A DNA stretch of 64,000 bases from Tachypleus tridentatus (GCF_004210375.1 NC_134828.1:22808400-22872399), one strand, 5' to 3'. Shown: positions 24,001 through 35,650, counted from the first letter of the stretch. The notes: generated by a model from the sequence alone, not told the origin. A program made the numbers and translations.

Positions 24001-27000
24001 AGTCAGAAAGGTTAAAAAAATTGACAAAATAAGTACCTTACACATTGACAGAAGGGCAGAAACTGGTTAGGAACAAGAGGGAGTCATTCTTGAAGTAAAT
24101 AGTTACCTGCAACAAGAAGTGAATCCTATATGACAGCAAGAAGAGATCAGAACAATGGTTAAATGCAGGTGAATCACAAAGACATACCAAAACCACCCTT
24201 GCACCCAAAAAAGGTAATGATGACAGTATGGTTGTCCATTATTCCTTTCTGGAACCAGGTGAAACAATTACAGCACAATCTTACTGCTGACAAATTCATA
24301 AAATGTATTGAAAATTAACCACCAAACAGCCGTCATTGGTGGTGAACAGATATGGATCAATTTTACTGCAAATTAACGCCAGACTCCATACCTCAAAAAT
24401 CACCACTTCAAAATTGACAGAATTGAAATGTGAAATTTTGGAGCATCCACCATACACACTTGACATATCTGACTGATTTATCACTTGTTCCAGTACTTGG
24501 AGCTGTTTTTCTGGAACAAAACATTTACAAATCGGGAAACTAGCCTTTGAAGAATTTATTGTCTTCAAAACAGTGGAGTTTTATAGAGACAGGATATTTT
24601 TATTAGCATCCCATTGGGAGAAACCATTGCAGCAAATGGAGCACATTTTGATTAATAAAATTTGTTTGTTAAAATATGTTAATTTTACCTACACAGTCAG
24701 CCATTTCATATGAAACAAACTAATACTAGTATCCATGTATTCATTTTATAACTGTTAATGAATGTCAATAAATTACTTCTCTCTTTCATTACAGGTAAGA
24801 AGGGTACTTTTAAATGCACCAGCATGTTTTACAGCAACAGGTCATTGGGCATGTACACAGTATTATTTACATTTGAAATAGTAAACACATGGATTTGTTG
24901 ACAGTTTGAGTAGTATTATACCTTCAAATAACAAACTCCTGAGCACAAGGAATGTGATTTCTTTTGAGATATGAACAATGATGTAGCTAGGGGGGCAAGG
25001 GGGACATTTGTCCCCAGGCACAGCATTGGGGGTGGGTGGGGGCACCAAATTGATGTTACATAAATAGGAAAATTGTGTAACGAGGGGGTGCGAAAACTGA
25101 CTTTGTCCCCCGGTGCTGAAAACTCTAACTACGCCTCTGGATATGATACACAACCATAGTGATCTACCAGCTGCTTACATTGATACGCATATTACAATTG
25201 TTGTTGTTTTTGTATTTATATTTTAAAAACCATTAAGCCTGTAGTTTTTAATAAATGTGTTTCGTTTTCCTTACTTGTAGACTGATAAATAGAATAATGC
25301 CTGGTGCTGTAACAAAAATCAACAAATCAGCTTCTCCATTTAAACAGGTAGGTTGCAGTACTTGCATAAATATAGGAATTTGTTCAGTTTATCATTGTTG
25401 TCAAATCAACTTTTCTTTGATACTGTCACAGGTACTGCATTTAATGTTTGTTTGTGAATAAGTAATACAGTTTTTAAATTCTTCAATTTGGTATTTTATT
25501 ACCCAAATTTGAGTATCCCTGTGATGCTTTAAGGTTCTGTAAGTGCATTTTAGTAAAATTATTTAAATCTTAAAGGGAGTCCATGTTGAGTAATGTTTCT
25601 CTATTTTATGTTCATGTTTGTTTTCAATTAGCACATTTCTATAGATTAATCTTTTTTTTTTTTTTTTTTTTTCATTACCAGATGGAAAATATTGAAATGT
25701 TTTTGAAGGGATGCTTAAATTATGGCCTTAAATCTTGGGATATGTTTCAAGTGAATGACCTTTATGAAAAGAAGAACCCTTACTTGGTAAGTAATGAATT
25801 GTGCTACCATTTAATAAGCAATAAGAGTAAAGCTGTTCCATGCTAAAATCATGGTTTAGATTCCTCTCGGTGGACACAGCAGATAGCCTAATGTGGCTTT
25901 GCTATAAGAAAATCGCAAATGCACAGTTAAATAATTAGCTTAATATCGTTCAATATTCTGATATAACAGTTTTATGCCTTGTACGCTAGGATAATATTTT
26001 ATTAGTGTAAGAGCTTTCTTAGAAGGTATTCAAACTGGGTATGTATTTCTTGCATAGTTTTGTTTGGCTTGGCACCTCAGTGTTTCTCCACTTTATCCTG
26101 ATTTTGGTCTTGCAGTATACTTTCTAAGAGATGGTTGCAATTTCCTTTATTTTGTATATGTGTATTGTATTTGTAGATCTAATTAACTCGGTGATACCTA
26201 ACTTTTTGCGTGGTTGATTTTGTGAAAAATCAAATTTTGATATGTTAATCTTTTGAGGTTTTTCTTGGAAATACATTAGTTTTATTGTTGCTTTTCATAG
26301 TAATTACAAGATTATTATAAGCAGGGCGTAGATTTTTACACCCAATAGGGGATGATTTTTGCAACCACTTATGTGGACTGTTCAATTTGTAAATTGGTAA
26401 TCTCTAATTATGTGAACCTGAAAGCTGTAAACATGCAGTAACAGAGTAATCTTGTTGCCACGACACTTGCATGTATACTTAAGCCTACTGACTGATACTT
26501 ACGAACTATCGCTTAGATCGAAAAGCTTAGAAGTACGCCTATATTAAAGATGTACATTTCGGCTACTGAAAAAGTCTACATCTAGGCCTAATTATGTAAT
26601 TCGATTGGTAAGAATACGAGAATCACAAGAACAAACACACACTTTGTAGGCCTGTGATGCAATAAAACAATTCAACAGACCAAACTGTAGGGGGGGATGA
26701 TTGTATGCACCATACCCCCATCTGAAATGAAGGGGGGATGTATACCCTCCATCCCCCCAGGATCTACGCCACTGATTATAAGAATGAAAATACAATGTTT
26801 TGGTTAAGTTTGTTAAAGTTCAAAGTTCTGTTTAGTAAATAAAAACAGTTCTGCCATTCCCCTTTACTAAATTTACTGCATTCGTAGTTTAATTGTAATT
26901 GTATTCTTAACAAAAGTTTCTTTTGTGTTATTGTTTTGACCTAAAACTGAAAAGATTGTTTAATTTAAAATCATGTTATTAACTTCTCATTTGGTTTTCT

Positions 27001-29028
27001 GAAAATATTTACATGTTCTTTGTTTTTTGCAGGTGGTGAACTGTTTGTTTTCACTAGGAGGCCTGGTAAATACATTTTGGGTTTTAAAAGCTATGTCACT
27101 CGAACAGATTTCCTGGATGTCTAACAAAGTTTAGTTTATTGTTAAGTATCACATTTATCACTTATTTCTATGGAAAGGAAGCTACTTATCAGTGTTCATC
27201 GGTGACAACAGCTGTACAAAAGAATCTGTACACCATGACCACCCAGGACGTGAAGCACAAGAGATATTCGCAATTTGGAAATTCTAAATCCCCAGTCTAA
27301 ACACATCATTATGACCTGAGTATATGAATATTGTTTGTTTGAAAAATCAATTAGTTCTTAGTGCCAACAAACTACCTACTAAATATCAAGTGGTGTAAAA
27401 CTGTAGATCAGATAACAATCAGCTCCAGTGAGACTTTATGTTGGCTGTGAATGTTGTGCAACTTGCTGATATGAATATTCAAAATTATTTTAATTTTAAT
27501 ATAACAAACTCAACTCTCTGGGTGACTTTTGTCACTTATCATGAGTCAAAAATATTACTTTTTTAAAGTGAAGAACCCTTAAGGTGTTTGACTCATAATC
27601 TGAGGGTCGCGGGTTCAAATCTCCATTGCACCAAACGTGCTTGCCCTTTTAGCCAAGGGGCATTATAATGTGACAGTCAATCCCACTATTTATTGATAAA
27701 AGAGTAGCCCAAGTGTTGGCAGTAGGTGGTGATTACTAGCTGCCTTCCCTCTAGTCTTATACTACTAAATTTGGGACAGCTAGCGAGATAGCCCTCCTGT
27801 AGCATTGCGTGAAATTCCAAAAAACAAAACAATCAAACAGACTGCTTAAAAAACTTTACAGTTAATATGTGTAACTGCTTAAAAACTTTGTTTAGGAGAG
27901 GAAACCAAATCAGAAAGTTGAAATGCATATCAGACTTCAAACACTGAAATGAGCAAAGAAGTAAAAGGGTACTCAGGTGAATTCAAATTGTATGGCAGAA
28001 ATGAACAACAGTGTATTCAGTGGTTTCATGGTCAACATACACAGTGAAGCATTGCAAGTCCAGGCTGCATCTCATCCCGTGACGTTTGAGATCTTTACAA
28101 ATGTTGTGGTACTCTGACTCATGGTGGGAACGAGCAAACTGATATTTGCAGTATTTCCAGTAAACCCAAGCATGCAGTAAATGTGGTGAAATATCTGAAG
28201 TAAAAAGTAACTGATGGGAAAACTTGCAAATGTGACTTGGTCTGCATAAAGTCTGTTATTATTATTAACGCCATGTAGGCTTATGGAAACTACAAAGTTC
28301 AAACAAGCATCAAACAAGTTTGTTGAATTATGGCATATAATACAGGATATTTCGAACTGTTTTATAACCTTATGGTAAAAAACGCAATACTATCACACTG
28401 TACAATTTATTTGTTATAACATTATATTAATGTCAAATTAATATTTCGTTCTAAGTACACAGAATTTGTGAATGTTATATGTGTATCATCTATTTCAATA
28501 AATATTTATAATGCTGTATACACATAGTAAACATGTATACTAAAAACTATAAACCTGAAATGAATGTTAATTATATGTGGCTTTTATGAAAGGATTACAT
28601 TTCAAACGTTTAGTTTTCATTCAACAGCTATAGTTATTAAGTTGTGTTGAAGTTTTAGTGTTTGTTTACTTTTAAATGTGTTTTTATTTCTAATGTGAAA
28701 GATATCTAAAAGTGAAAAAAATCCATAATTAAAGACTTGTAAATTTTGTTTTATATTTTTTCTAAAAAAGTATATTAATTGATTATTCATAGAATATTTT
28801 TCTTTTGCCCTCATTTGAATTGGTGACTTTTAGGCTCAAAGAAATGGATTTGATGGTCCAGTCATAGGTGTGAAAGTTGCTGACGAGAATAAACGAATTT
28901 TTACTAAAGAACAACTAGAAATGGGGAAAACTGTTCTTAGCCTTCAGACAGGGACCAACAGAGGAGCCTCTCAAGCTGGAATGACTCCTTATGGTTCTAC
29001 TAGACAAATTATTCCTGACAGAAGATGA
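17972..29028 (+). CDS. Transgelin-type actin-binding protein (single CH domain plus calponin-like repeat), complete, 6 exons
   Basis: Cytoplasmic actin-binding protein of the transgelin/calponin/Mp20 family, acting on actin filaments in muscle and other contractile or motile cells (family knowledge). Coding exons: 17972-18022, 21466-21620, 25281-25347, 25682-25786, 27033-27065, 28834-29028. They sum to 606 nt (201 residues plus TGA), the usual transgelin length. All junctions are GT-AG and the phases agree. The N-terminus [17 protein letters not shown] matches the transgelin-type leader (xxGPxYGxSRE). A CH domain spans residues ~26-140 ([55 protein letters not shown]). The C-terminus has one calponin-like repeat, residues ~172-196 ([22 protein letters not shown]). 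The start was chosen as the ATG opening this conserved leader. TAGLN, Mp20 and Chd64 homologues cannot be separated by eye, so no symbol is given. Confidence 0.95.
18023..20661 (+). other. First part of transgelin intron 1
   Basis: AT-rich intron sequence. No exon, RNA gene or clear repeat seen before the hairpin at 20,662. Confidence 0.6.
20662..20737. repeat. Imperfect 34-bp inverted repeat (hairpin) in intron 1
   Basis: Arms 20,662-20,695 and 20,704-20,737 match at about 29 of 34 positions when one is inverted (TTGTATTCATCTGAAGAATC... versus TTGTATTCAACTAAAAAATG..., both ending CAATTGT), separated by an 8-base loop GTGATAAA. Weaker pairing continues outward. It could be a palindromic element remnant or a pre-miRNA-sized stem; the sequence does not decide. 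Confidence 0.75.
21187..21312 (+). repeat. Diverged SINE of the B/C type
   Basis: CCCCATCCCAGTGGTCCACC head, GGTTTCAGTACTC in the B-box place, GTGGGCACAGCACAAGTAGT then CCCAGTGTGTGAATTTG tail. Old copy in intron 1, about 150 bases before exon 2. Confidence 0.6.
21466..21620 (+). CDS. Transgelin-type gene, coding exon 2 (first half of CH domain)
   Basis: Acceptor TTACTTAG|AGT, donor TGCAG|GTACTT, phase 0 in and 2 out. Encodes [20 protein letters not shown] through the [11 protein letters not shown] core of the CH domain. Confidence 0.95.
21621..23814 (+). other. First part of transgelin intron 2
   Basis: AT-rich intron; open frames of 60-65 codons here have no recognisable content. No exon or named repeat seen up to the mariner remnant. 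Confidence 0.55.
23815..24655 (+). mobile_element. Dead mariner transposon (transposase remnant)
   Basis: Plus-strand translation over several stops and shifts follows a mariner transposase: [30 protein letters not shown] then RHLTAV (helix-turn-helix), [29 protein letters not shown] then [13 protein letters not shown] (DNARPH...HPPYSPDL region), and a C-terminal [20 protein letters not shown]. No intact frame and no clear terminal repeats. It sits in intron 2 in the same direction as the host gene. Confidence 0.9.
24968..25147. mobile_element. hAT-like non-autonomous element with 8-bp target duplication
   Basis: Ends CAATGATGTAGCTAGGGGGG and inverted CAGAGGCGTAGTTAGAGTTT. Flanking octamers GATATGAA (24,968) and GATATGAT (25,140) agree at 7 of 8 positions, the hAT duplication size. 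The interior has a GGGGGTGGGTGGGGGCACC stretch and no coding potential. Confidence 0.75.
25281..25347 (+). CDS. Transgelin-type gene, coding exon 3
   Basis: Acceptor TTACTTGTAG|A, donor AAACAG|GTAGG. Completes a split Arg codon then encodes [20 protein letters not shown] then KQ, the CH segment that precedes the MEN motif. Confidence 0.95.
25682..25786 (+). CDS. Transgelin-type gene, coding exon 4
   Basis: A poly-T/ATTACCAG acceptor (T-run of more than 20) precedes it and TTG|GTAAGT ends it. Encodes [20 protein letters not shown] then [15 protein letters not shown], the second half of the CH domain. The ATG at its start is internal, not an initiator. Confidence 0.95.
25844..25921 (+). repeat. 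SINE family C, 5'-truncated
   Basis: CTAAAATCATGGTTTAGATT, CCTCTCGGTGGACACAGCAG and ATAGCCTAATGTGGCTTTGC retain the B-box half and tail. Located in intron 4, 58 bases after the exon 4 donor. Confidence 0.8.
26314..26782. mobile_element. hAT-like non-autonomous element, 453 bp, perfect 8-bp target duplication
   Basis: ATTATAAG occurs at 26,314-26,321 and 26,775-26,782, directly outside ends CAGGGCGTAGATTTTTACAC (left) and CAGTGGCGTAGATCCTGGGG (right, inverted). Eight-base duplication and CAGnGGCGTAG termini are hAT traits. No transposase coding sequence is evident. Lies in intron 4. Confidence 0.85.
27033..27065 (+). CDS. Transgelin-type gene, coding exon 5 (33-nt microexon)
   Basis: TTTTTTGCAG|GTGGTG acceptor and GGCCTG|GTAAAT donor delimit 11 codons, [11 protein letters not shown], phase 0 on both sides. 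It supplies the last helix of the CH domain (compare VxxTLxALGxL in family members), so skipping would keep the frame but damage the fold. Confidence 0.92.
27574..27832 (+). repeat. tRNA-derived SINE, family A, 5'-truncated head
   Basis: Starts within the head (CTTAAGGTGTTTGACTCATA), B box GGTTCAAATCTCC, body GTGACAGTCAATCCCACTAT, tail GGGACAGCTAGCGAGATAGC. In intron 5, same direction as the gene. Confidence 0.9.
28834..29028 (+). CDS. Transgelin-type gene, coding exon 6 (calponin-like repeat and stop)
   Basis: Acceptor GTGACTTTTAG|GCT, 64 codons and TGA. Encodes [35 protein letters not shown] and the calponin-like repeat, ending IIPDRR. The repeat and the RQII ending match transgelins. Confidence 0.95.
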   Translation, partial: AQRNGFDGPVIGVKVADENKRIFTKEQLEMGKTVLSLQTGTNRGASQAGMTPYGSTRQIIPDRR

Positions 29029-30250
29029 AATTAAAAAACAAAAATCAAACCTGATATTAAAATGTTTTAACATTATATAAAATTTCATATCCATTTGTTC
29101 TTTAGAGTTTGGCCAATTACATTATTTTAAATTAAAGAAGTCTGTGTGTATTTATATACATATATATATATATATATCTTGGGAGACATGCTAATAGTAT
29201 TACACTTGAGCATGTGAAATGTGTAACTAATATGCTTAACAAAGTTTACAAAAAGATAATGTTTGAAAGACTCAAGTATAAGACACATTTTTGTGAATGA
29301 AACGTGTTATTCACAGCAAAAAGGGTACAAAAACAAAATCTGTATTATATTGTTAGCAATCAATTATTTCAAAGTAGCCAAACAATTGTTAACCAACTCA
29401 TTTTTGATGCTTGAAATTTTATAACTGAGTTTTGAAGCTGGCAGATTTCTTATTTATTTATATTTCTAGTTATTGACAATGTGCGATTGCTAACCATAGG
29501 ATGTTTTAATTTGAAATGGTCAACTCAAGAAATTGTGGTAAAGTCATTATTTTCATTTAATTTGGAGAGAAAGGAAAACAAAAGAGCATGTCAAACCTGG
29601 ATAAAACCCAGTTTATCAGAATGGGGTATAAATAGAATTATTTAAAGTTTGTTTGTATCTGTTAGTGACTCTTACATTTGACTGTTTATCATTGTTTTGT
29701 TTTCTGTATGATGATTCGTCATCACTTTTTAGCCATCATTTTTAACTTATCACCATTTTTTTTTTAAATTACAAGAGGTGGGTTAGTGTTTTGTTTTTTT
29801 AGAAGTGCTTCACATTGATTTATTAATTACGCAACAGGTTTAGTGTTTTTAAACCTTCATTGTTCGATAGGTTAAAATAGTGGTGGGCTACAATTTTTAG
29901 ATTCCTATGGAACAGGAAGATGTTTATAGTATGTTCAATTTATATTCAAGCAGAAGGCAGTGTTATCATTTTCTGTTAATAACACTCAGTAGTGTGGTCA
30001 GAATTGTATATTACACATGGAAGTGTTGCAGTATTAACTTTAAATCCTTAATTTATCTCTACTTTCAGCTAGAATTATTTTCCTGATTTTCTAATAATTA
30101 TCACAATTCCTTATAAAACTCCACTTTTATTAGTTTTGTGGATAATAATGTTGTTTTGATTCATTTTCAGCCAGGGAGACGTAAACGTTGTCGGATGTTT
30201 TCACTGTCAGATGAGTAAATTGGGATTTTTGGCTGGGTTTAAGAAGCTAA
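29029..30250 (+). other. Probable 3' UTR and flank of the transgelin-type gene
   Basis: AT-rich sequence after the stop, with a TATATA microsatellite near 29,157. ATTAAA-type variants occur near 29,131 and the first AATAAA I see is at 30,251. The transcript end is not determined. Confidence 0.4.
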
Positions 30251-30256
30251 AATAAA
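30251..30256 (+). terminator. Candidate polyadenylation signal AATAAA
   Basis: Canonical hexamer 1.2 kb after the transgelin stop, followed by GAGAAAAAGGTCTGTGCGTT (a modest GT-rich downstream region). A nearer variant signal could be used instead. Confidence 0.35.
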
Positions 30257-31182
30257 GAGAAAAAGGTCTGTGCGTTTCTTGTCAAGTAAAATGAACCAAA
30301 GGAACCTCGAGTTGTTTGATTATAGTTTTTTACTGATAGAATAGTAACATCAACAAGACTTAATGACATGGGAAAAGTTGCACAAACTATAATGACTTTC
30401 AGACAAACCATATGCTGAAAATATTATGTGCATAAGAAAAATACAGTTCATAAAAGTGAAATAAGCTTACTTATTTAGTTTTGAAAACCCAGCCAACATT
30501 TTTACTAGTATTTGTTACCTCTGCTGAAAATTAACATTTTCTGTTTTGTTTTGAAATTATGTTTGGTGTCTAGTTATCCTGGGCTCATTTTGTAGAAGGG
30601 AATTTTGTTAACATAAGTTATAAACTTCTGCAGGTTATTATTTCAAAACTCTTGTATAGTGGTGGTTATTTTACTTTCTTTTTAGGTTCTAACTATTTTT
30701 TTCCTGATTTTGTTTGTTTGTTTTTCTTAGTTATTTGACTTGATTATGCACTAACACCAGGATTGCTGAAAGCCATTGTGTGCCTTGGGGAAGAGTTGGT
30801 GTTTGTCCCCACACCACCAGATGGGGTTAATGTTCCATACTTAGTTGATGCATTCCATACCCTTTTTTGCCTGCCACTCTCATTGAACTTCTGGTTGGCA
30901 GGTGGTACTAGTGAAATATCCCAACCCTTGTATTAACATTGTGAGAAGACTGTTATCACTATAGTGATAATTTTCATATATTTTTCCCAAATGCACCATT
31001 TCTCACACTTTAGCTTTGTCCCAATGAAAGTTTCTTTTCTCTGCTCTTCAAGCATTGGTATGAATTATAACTTGCTTACACTTGTTTTGTTACCCCACTA
31101 CACTGCAACTCAAACACAACAATAGAAAACACCAAGATATTAAGTAGGGAAACAAATATAAACAAAGGTAAAATCAAAGATG
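30257..31182. other. Intergenic, nothing recognised
   Basis: Includes a less AT-rich part at 30,745-30,930 (CCCCACACCACCAGATGGGG) that looks like a repeat remnant, but I cannot assign it. Confidence 0.4.
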
Positions 31183-31465
31183 CCTTAATCATACAGCAAC
31201 AAAAACCAAAGTTAAACCATTATAAAGGAACACCTTTATACCTATACTAATTAATAACCTAACATCCACCTGCAACGCCCTCTACAATTCCATACCCGTT
31301 TATACTCTTGCCCCTAAGACGTATCCATCAATGGTCACATTCAAACTCTCTCTTTCTTAATCTGAAGATGACCTAGAAAGATCAAAACATTGTTCTCTCC
31401 TCATCAATAAAGGTGTTAATACCCATACCAGCCATTTTGAGATATATTTTTATTTCAAGTGGGTT
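31183..31465 (+). mobile_element. Copy of the inverted-end retroposon family
   Basis: Shares with the minus strand of the 4,772-5,187 copy AAAGGAACACCTTTATACCT, CTGAAGATGACC/AAAGATCAAAACATTGTTC and the terminal AAGTGGGTTTTTCATCATC, in the same order. Also has TACCCATACCAGCCATTTT as in the 49,126 copy. The left boundary and any target duplication are not resolved. Confidence 0.65.
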
Positions 31466-31639
31466 TTTCATCATCAAGTAAGACTACAGTTTGGCTGACA
31501 ACCTTGCAGAGGTCTTGACTGAAAGGGTCTCTTTCAGTATGAAAGATCTTCACCACAAGTAATGGATCATTCAAGTTCTCGGGAGAGGATTGATCACACA
31601 ACTCGTACCTCTTCCTCCACTGTCTCTCGTACAGGTTGG

Positions 31640-33975
31640 CTTTCAACTCCCAAGAACCATCTGACGTCCAGCTGTTGAGATCAAGCTATCCAGGATCTTT
31701 GGTTCAAAGAGGCCAGAGTGCTTCAACTCCTTTCTGGAGGGATTTTATACCCAATTGTTGTTAGTACCAAAAAAGGCAGGCAGTTGGCAACTTGTCATTA
31801 ACCATTCTTGTATCAATAGCTTTCTCCAGCCTACGGATTTACCTTGAGTTTGTTGTTTTTTTGCTTATGGTGGCTCTTTTCATCCAGTTTATGGATGACA
31901 AAATTCAATTTCACCAATGTCTAATTTTATATTCCAATTGTGGAGTCTTTACTCTGTTCCCTCTTTTTGCATGACCCCAAGGTTTTCCAGTTTTGTGCTC
32001 CTGCATTTGGCTTTGCATCTGCCCTATACATTTTTTCTGAATAGTCAGATCTTTTTCTTGTCTCCTTTACTCATTGGGCATTCATGCTCACCATTACATG
32101 GACAGTTGGCTTCTTTTCACCCCTTCCTGCCATTCAGAAGACTTTACATTCAGACTTTGTTAGAGGAATTTAATACAAAAAAATAAAATATACTCTTCCA
32201 CACAGTATTTCATCCATCTAGAGGTGGTTTTCAATTCCAGGTTAATTTGGGCCAAACTTTCCATTGTGCTTTCAGGTCATGGAATGAGTACTTCTTTAAA
32301 AACAGTTCTCCTCCACTAGTGCATGTGGGTATGTCTGTTTTAGGGGTGTGGGAATCTTTGGGATCACTCATTCCTTTAGGTCAGGCTCACATGCAGATCC
32401 TTACTGGTCCTTATGGGACTAATGGAGCATTTGCAAAGATGATCTAAATTGTCTGGTGGTTCTGTTGGCTTCAATTTGCAAGATGTTTGCTGGTGATTGA
32501 ACAGGGTCAACATGACAGTAAGTGTCCCTCTATCATGCCCAGATCTAGAAATACATTTATGCTTCTCTCCATGGCTGGGGCACTTGTATAGAGAATATGG
32601 AATTCATATGCTTTAGGACAGAAGAGAAAATTTCTCTTCACATCATTCTATTAGAACTTCTAGTTGTCCAGTGAACTATGACTCAGTTTCTAAGATTGTT
32701 ACGAAGGAAGGGGGTAATGCTTTATTCTGGCAATTTCAGAGTTATCTCGTACATTTCAAAAGAAGAGAGTATGTTTGTGGGTCTAAACATCAGATGATTC
32801 TCCTAGATTGTCATGTTCTGGTGTCCCAACAGAGTTCTTCTCATAGGATGGATACTTTTTCCTCAAGGTTTTGTATCTTTTGAGTTCCCTGGCAGCACCT
32901 CATTGGCCAAGCCAGCCCTAGTTTCCAATTCTCTAATATATTCAGGAGTGTCAACCTCTTCCACCTTTCTGGTCATGTCTCTTATGTGAGCCTTGGATAA
33001 ATTTTTAATCTAGCAGTTGATGTCCTTTAACTTCACACCTGGTATTTATGCTGTCCATTGCACAATATTAGGGATTGACTTCTCAGGTGTCATCCTTATT
33101 GACATTTGTCATTTATCAATGTTCTTTGAAAGTTAATCAATGCAAATGGTTTACTTATCATCAATGGTCTCTCATCCCACTGAGTTTCATGCCTCAATTT
33201 TGACATGGTCATTTGGCAGAGGTGTAGTGCCTGTGGCTATTTCTCTGTATAAGACTGCTTTATCAGCTATTTTATTTCTAAGAGAAGAAAAGTTTCTGAT
33301 TCCAGGGTTTGTCATTACTTCTGAAATATTTTTGTGTTATCCATCCTCAACATCATTTCCAGATTCCTGATGAAGATGTCACAGTGGTTCACCATGCTTT
33401 ATCTCGCCAATCTTTCACTTAAGACTTATTTTTATCTGTTATTAGCTAGTAGGCATTGGCATTTGCATTTCATGTTTACAGGACTCTTTACAGTTCCATT
33501 TATATTTAATTTTATCCAGACATCTCTTTTCTATACAAAAATTCAGCAGCTAGAGAAGGAGATAAGATTTTCTCTCCTATTCATCACTCTTCCATTTCAC
33601 ATGGATATAACTGCTTGGATCCAGATCTTTTAGGCCCAGTTTGGGTTCTCTGATGTTATGGTATGTACTGAAATATTTTGGGGTCATGTTACTGTTTATC
33701 CAGTGGGATCTTATCATGTCATGTGACTTATCCCCTGCCACTCTCACAGGTTGAATTTATCAAGTTGTTCATATGGTTTATTCTGGGTTTCCATTGGAGT
33801 AGTAGAGACTACTTCAAGTCTCATCTCAATAAGCTTGAGATACCTCAATGTCCCTGGCAGCTCAGTTCATTACTTATTGGAGGAAGTAGTACAGGCTTGT
33901 ATGTGGATTACCCCTAACACCTTTATATTGCACTATGTGCATGATTTACTTATTTCCTCTTCAGATATGTTTTAA
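31640..33975 (+). mobile_element. Decayed DIRS-like tyrosine-recombinase retrotransposon
   Basis: Plus-strand fragments follow the DIRS order. Reverse transcriptase: GFYTQLLLVPKKAGSWQLVI then NHSCINSFLQ at ~31,738-31,840 (family form SRLFLVPKxxGxWRPVIDLSxLN), and FQFCAPAFGFASALYIFSE at ~31,985. Tyrosine-recombinase-like: NLSLKTYFYLLLASRHWHLH near 33,409 (family form LSLKTVFLxALASxxRxSE). The frame changes repeatedly and stops are frequent, so it is a pseudogene. RNase H and the catalytic Arg/Tyr residues are not clear. Boundaries and the split terminal repeats of DIRS elements were not identified. Confidence 0.75.
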
Positions 33976-35650
33976 CTGTTCCTCCATGGCTATTCTGTAC
34001 TCCCTGGCTCAATTGTAACAGATGAGTGACTTCATTTCTTTTGTGTTATTCTATTTATTTTCATGGACTCTCTAGTCATTATCATTTGGGTACCTCTCAG
34101 TGGCAAGTGTTGCCTGGACAGGTGTGTTTTTTTCCAAATCTACACAGCAGACAAATAAATAAAATTCTTAGTAACAATGAGATCTGTTGAGATGGGGCAT
34201 TCCACAAGACCATCTTAGTGCTTTCTGGGTTGAACACAATTATTCAGTACCATACATAATATACAACACTGGATTGCCACTTCTAGACTACCATGAGGAA
34301 AGCATAATGGGATTTTTTCCCTTCCCTTCCAACCCCTTTATTCAATAAATCTGGGTTGGTTTGCTTGTTTCAAATAGGGAATGTAGTTCACCTGTGGCAG
34401 TCTTTGGAGCATCATTCCTTGAGACCCTCCAATGTGAAATCTCCCATTTCTTCATAGTGAGACATGAGAGCCCTTACCGCTCCCAGTTTCTAGTTGCAGG
34501 AGTCCTGGGCAGAGGTCAGTTCCTCCTGAGTGATGTTTGAACACTTTGTTCTACTCCAAGAGAAGACTGCAAAGCTGGATATCCTCCCACCCATTACCCT
34601 AGATGAGTTTCCCAGATGTTTAGTAGGAGTAGGATTAGGCTATGTAAGAGCCTCCTATTAATTCCATTTCATAGATGTCACTTTGCCATCTGGTTGTTTT
34701 GAGCATAGTCCTGTTTGGTTCTTATGTTACTTTCCATGATCATGGGAAAGTCTCTTGAAGTTGTAATTCTATATGTAGAGCATCAAATCTTTGAGCCACT
34801 GGTTTAACTACTTGATTCCACATCCTCCTCTTAATTTATAGGCAGAGGTGTTGCCTTGTGTCTCAATTTTGAGAGTTAGGATTTAGGTTTGTAATCTGAG
34901 GTCAGATGATCTTTTGTTTTCTTCAGGTTGAGTGAGCCATGAATGGGCCCAATAATTCCAAGTTTGGTTTATTGCATGTCATGCTATTTAGGTTGGGAGG
35001 GGGGCTTGTCCACTTTTGTGTTGCATGCCTTCTCTTTGTAATTCAGGTGGCTCAACATGCAACATTATGTAACTCTCAGGCTGGTTATGGTTAATATCAT
35101 ATTACTGTCATCCAGTTGATATAACACTACAGCCCCCATGCCATAGTTGCTACACCTTAGATATTGCTTAGGATCCACAGCTTTAAAATTCCAATGATGA
35201 GAAAAGAGATCTCATCTTCACGGTTGGACTGGATGATTCTTGTGAGTGATATATCCAGAAGAGATGCATCTGGTATTTCAGGAGGAACTAGTTTTAGAAT
35301 AAATATCTCCTTGAATATTTTTTCTCCCAATGTTATGGTTTTGATACTGTGGCTATATAGCATTTACTGCTCATGTTTTAGATTTGGTATTATATGGGAA
35401 AAGAGCATACACGTATCTTTTCTAGAAGTGATGTGGACCCCAATACTGTGATATACCTCTTCTCAGTTTTGTTTTCTGTGTGGATCTTGTCCTCACTGGT
35501 CCTTCCACTTTGTCAGTGTGTTTTGAAGTTTACATTTTTTCTATGCTACTGATAATAGTTACCTTCATTCACACTTAATTCCCTTCCTCCACTGTGGCTG
35601 TTGTGTGGATCTGATAATTTTTCAAGACTCAAATAAGTGAATAAGAAGTA
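33976..35650. other. Possible 3' remainder of the DIRS-like element
   Basis: Composition stays less AT-rich than the surroundings up to about 35,640 and then drops, which suggests the element or a second repeat continues. No coding motif recognised; the overlapping open frames at 35,157-35,451 on both strands look fortuitous. Confidence 0.35.
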
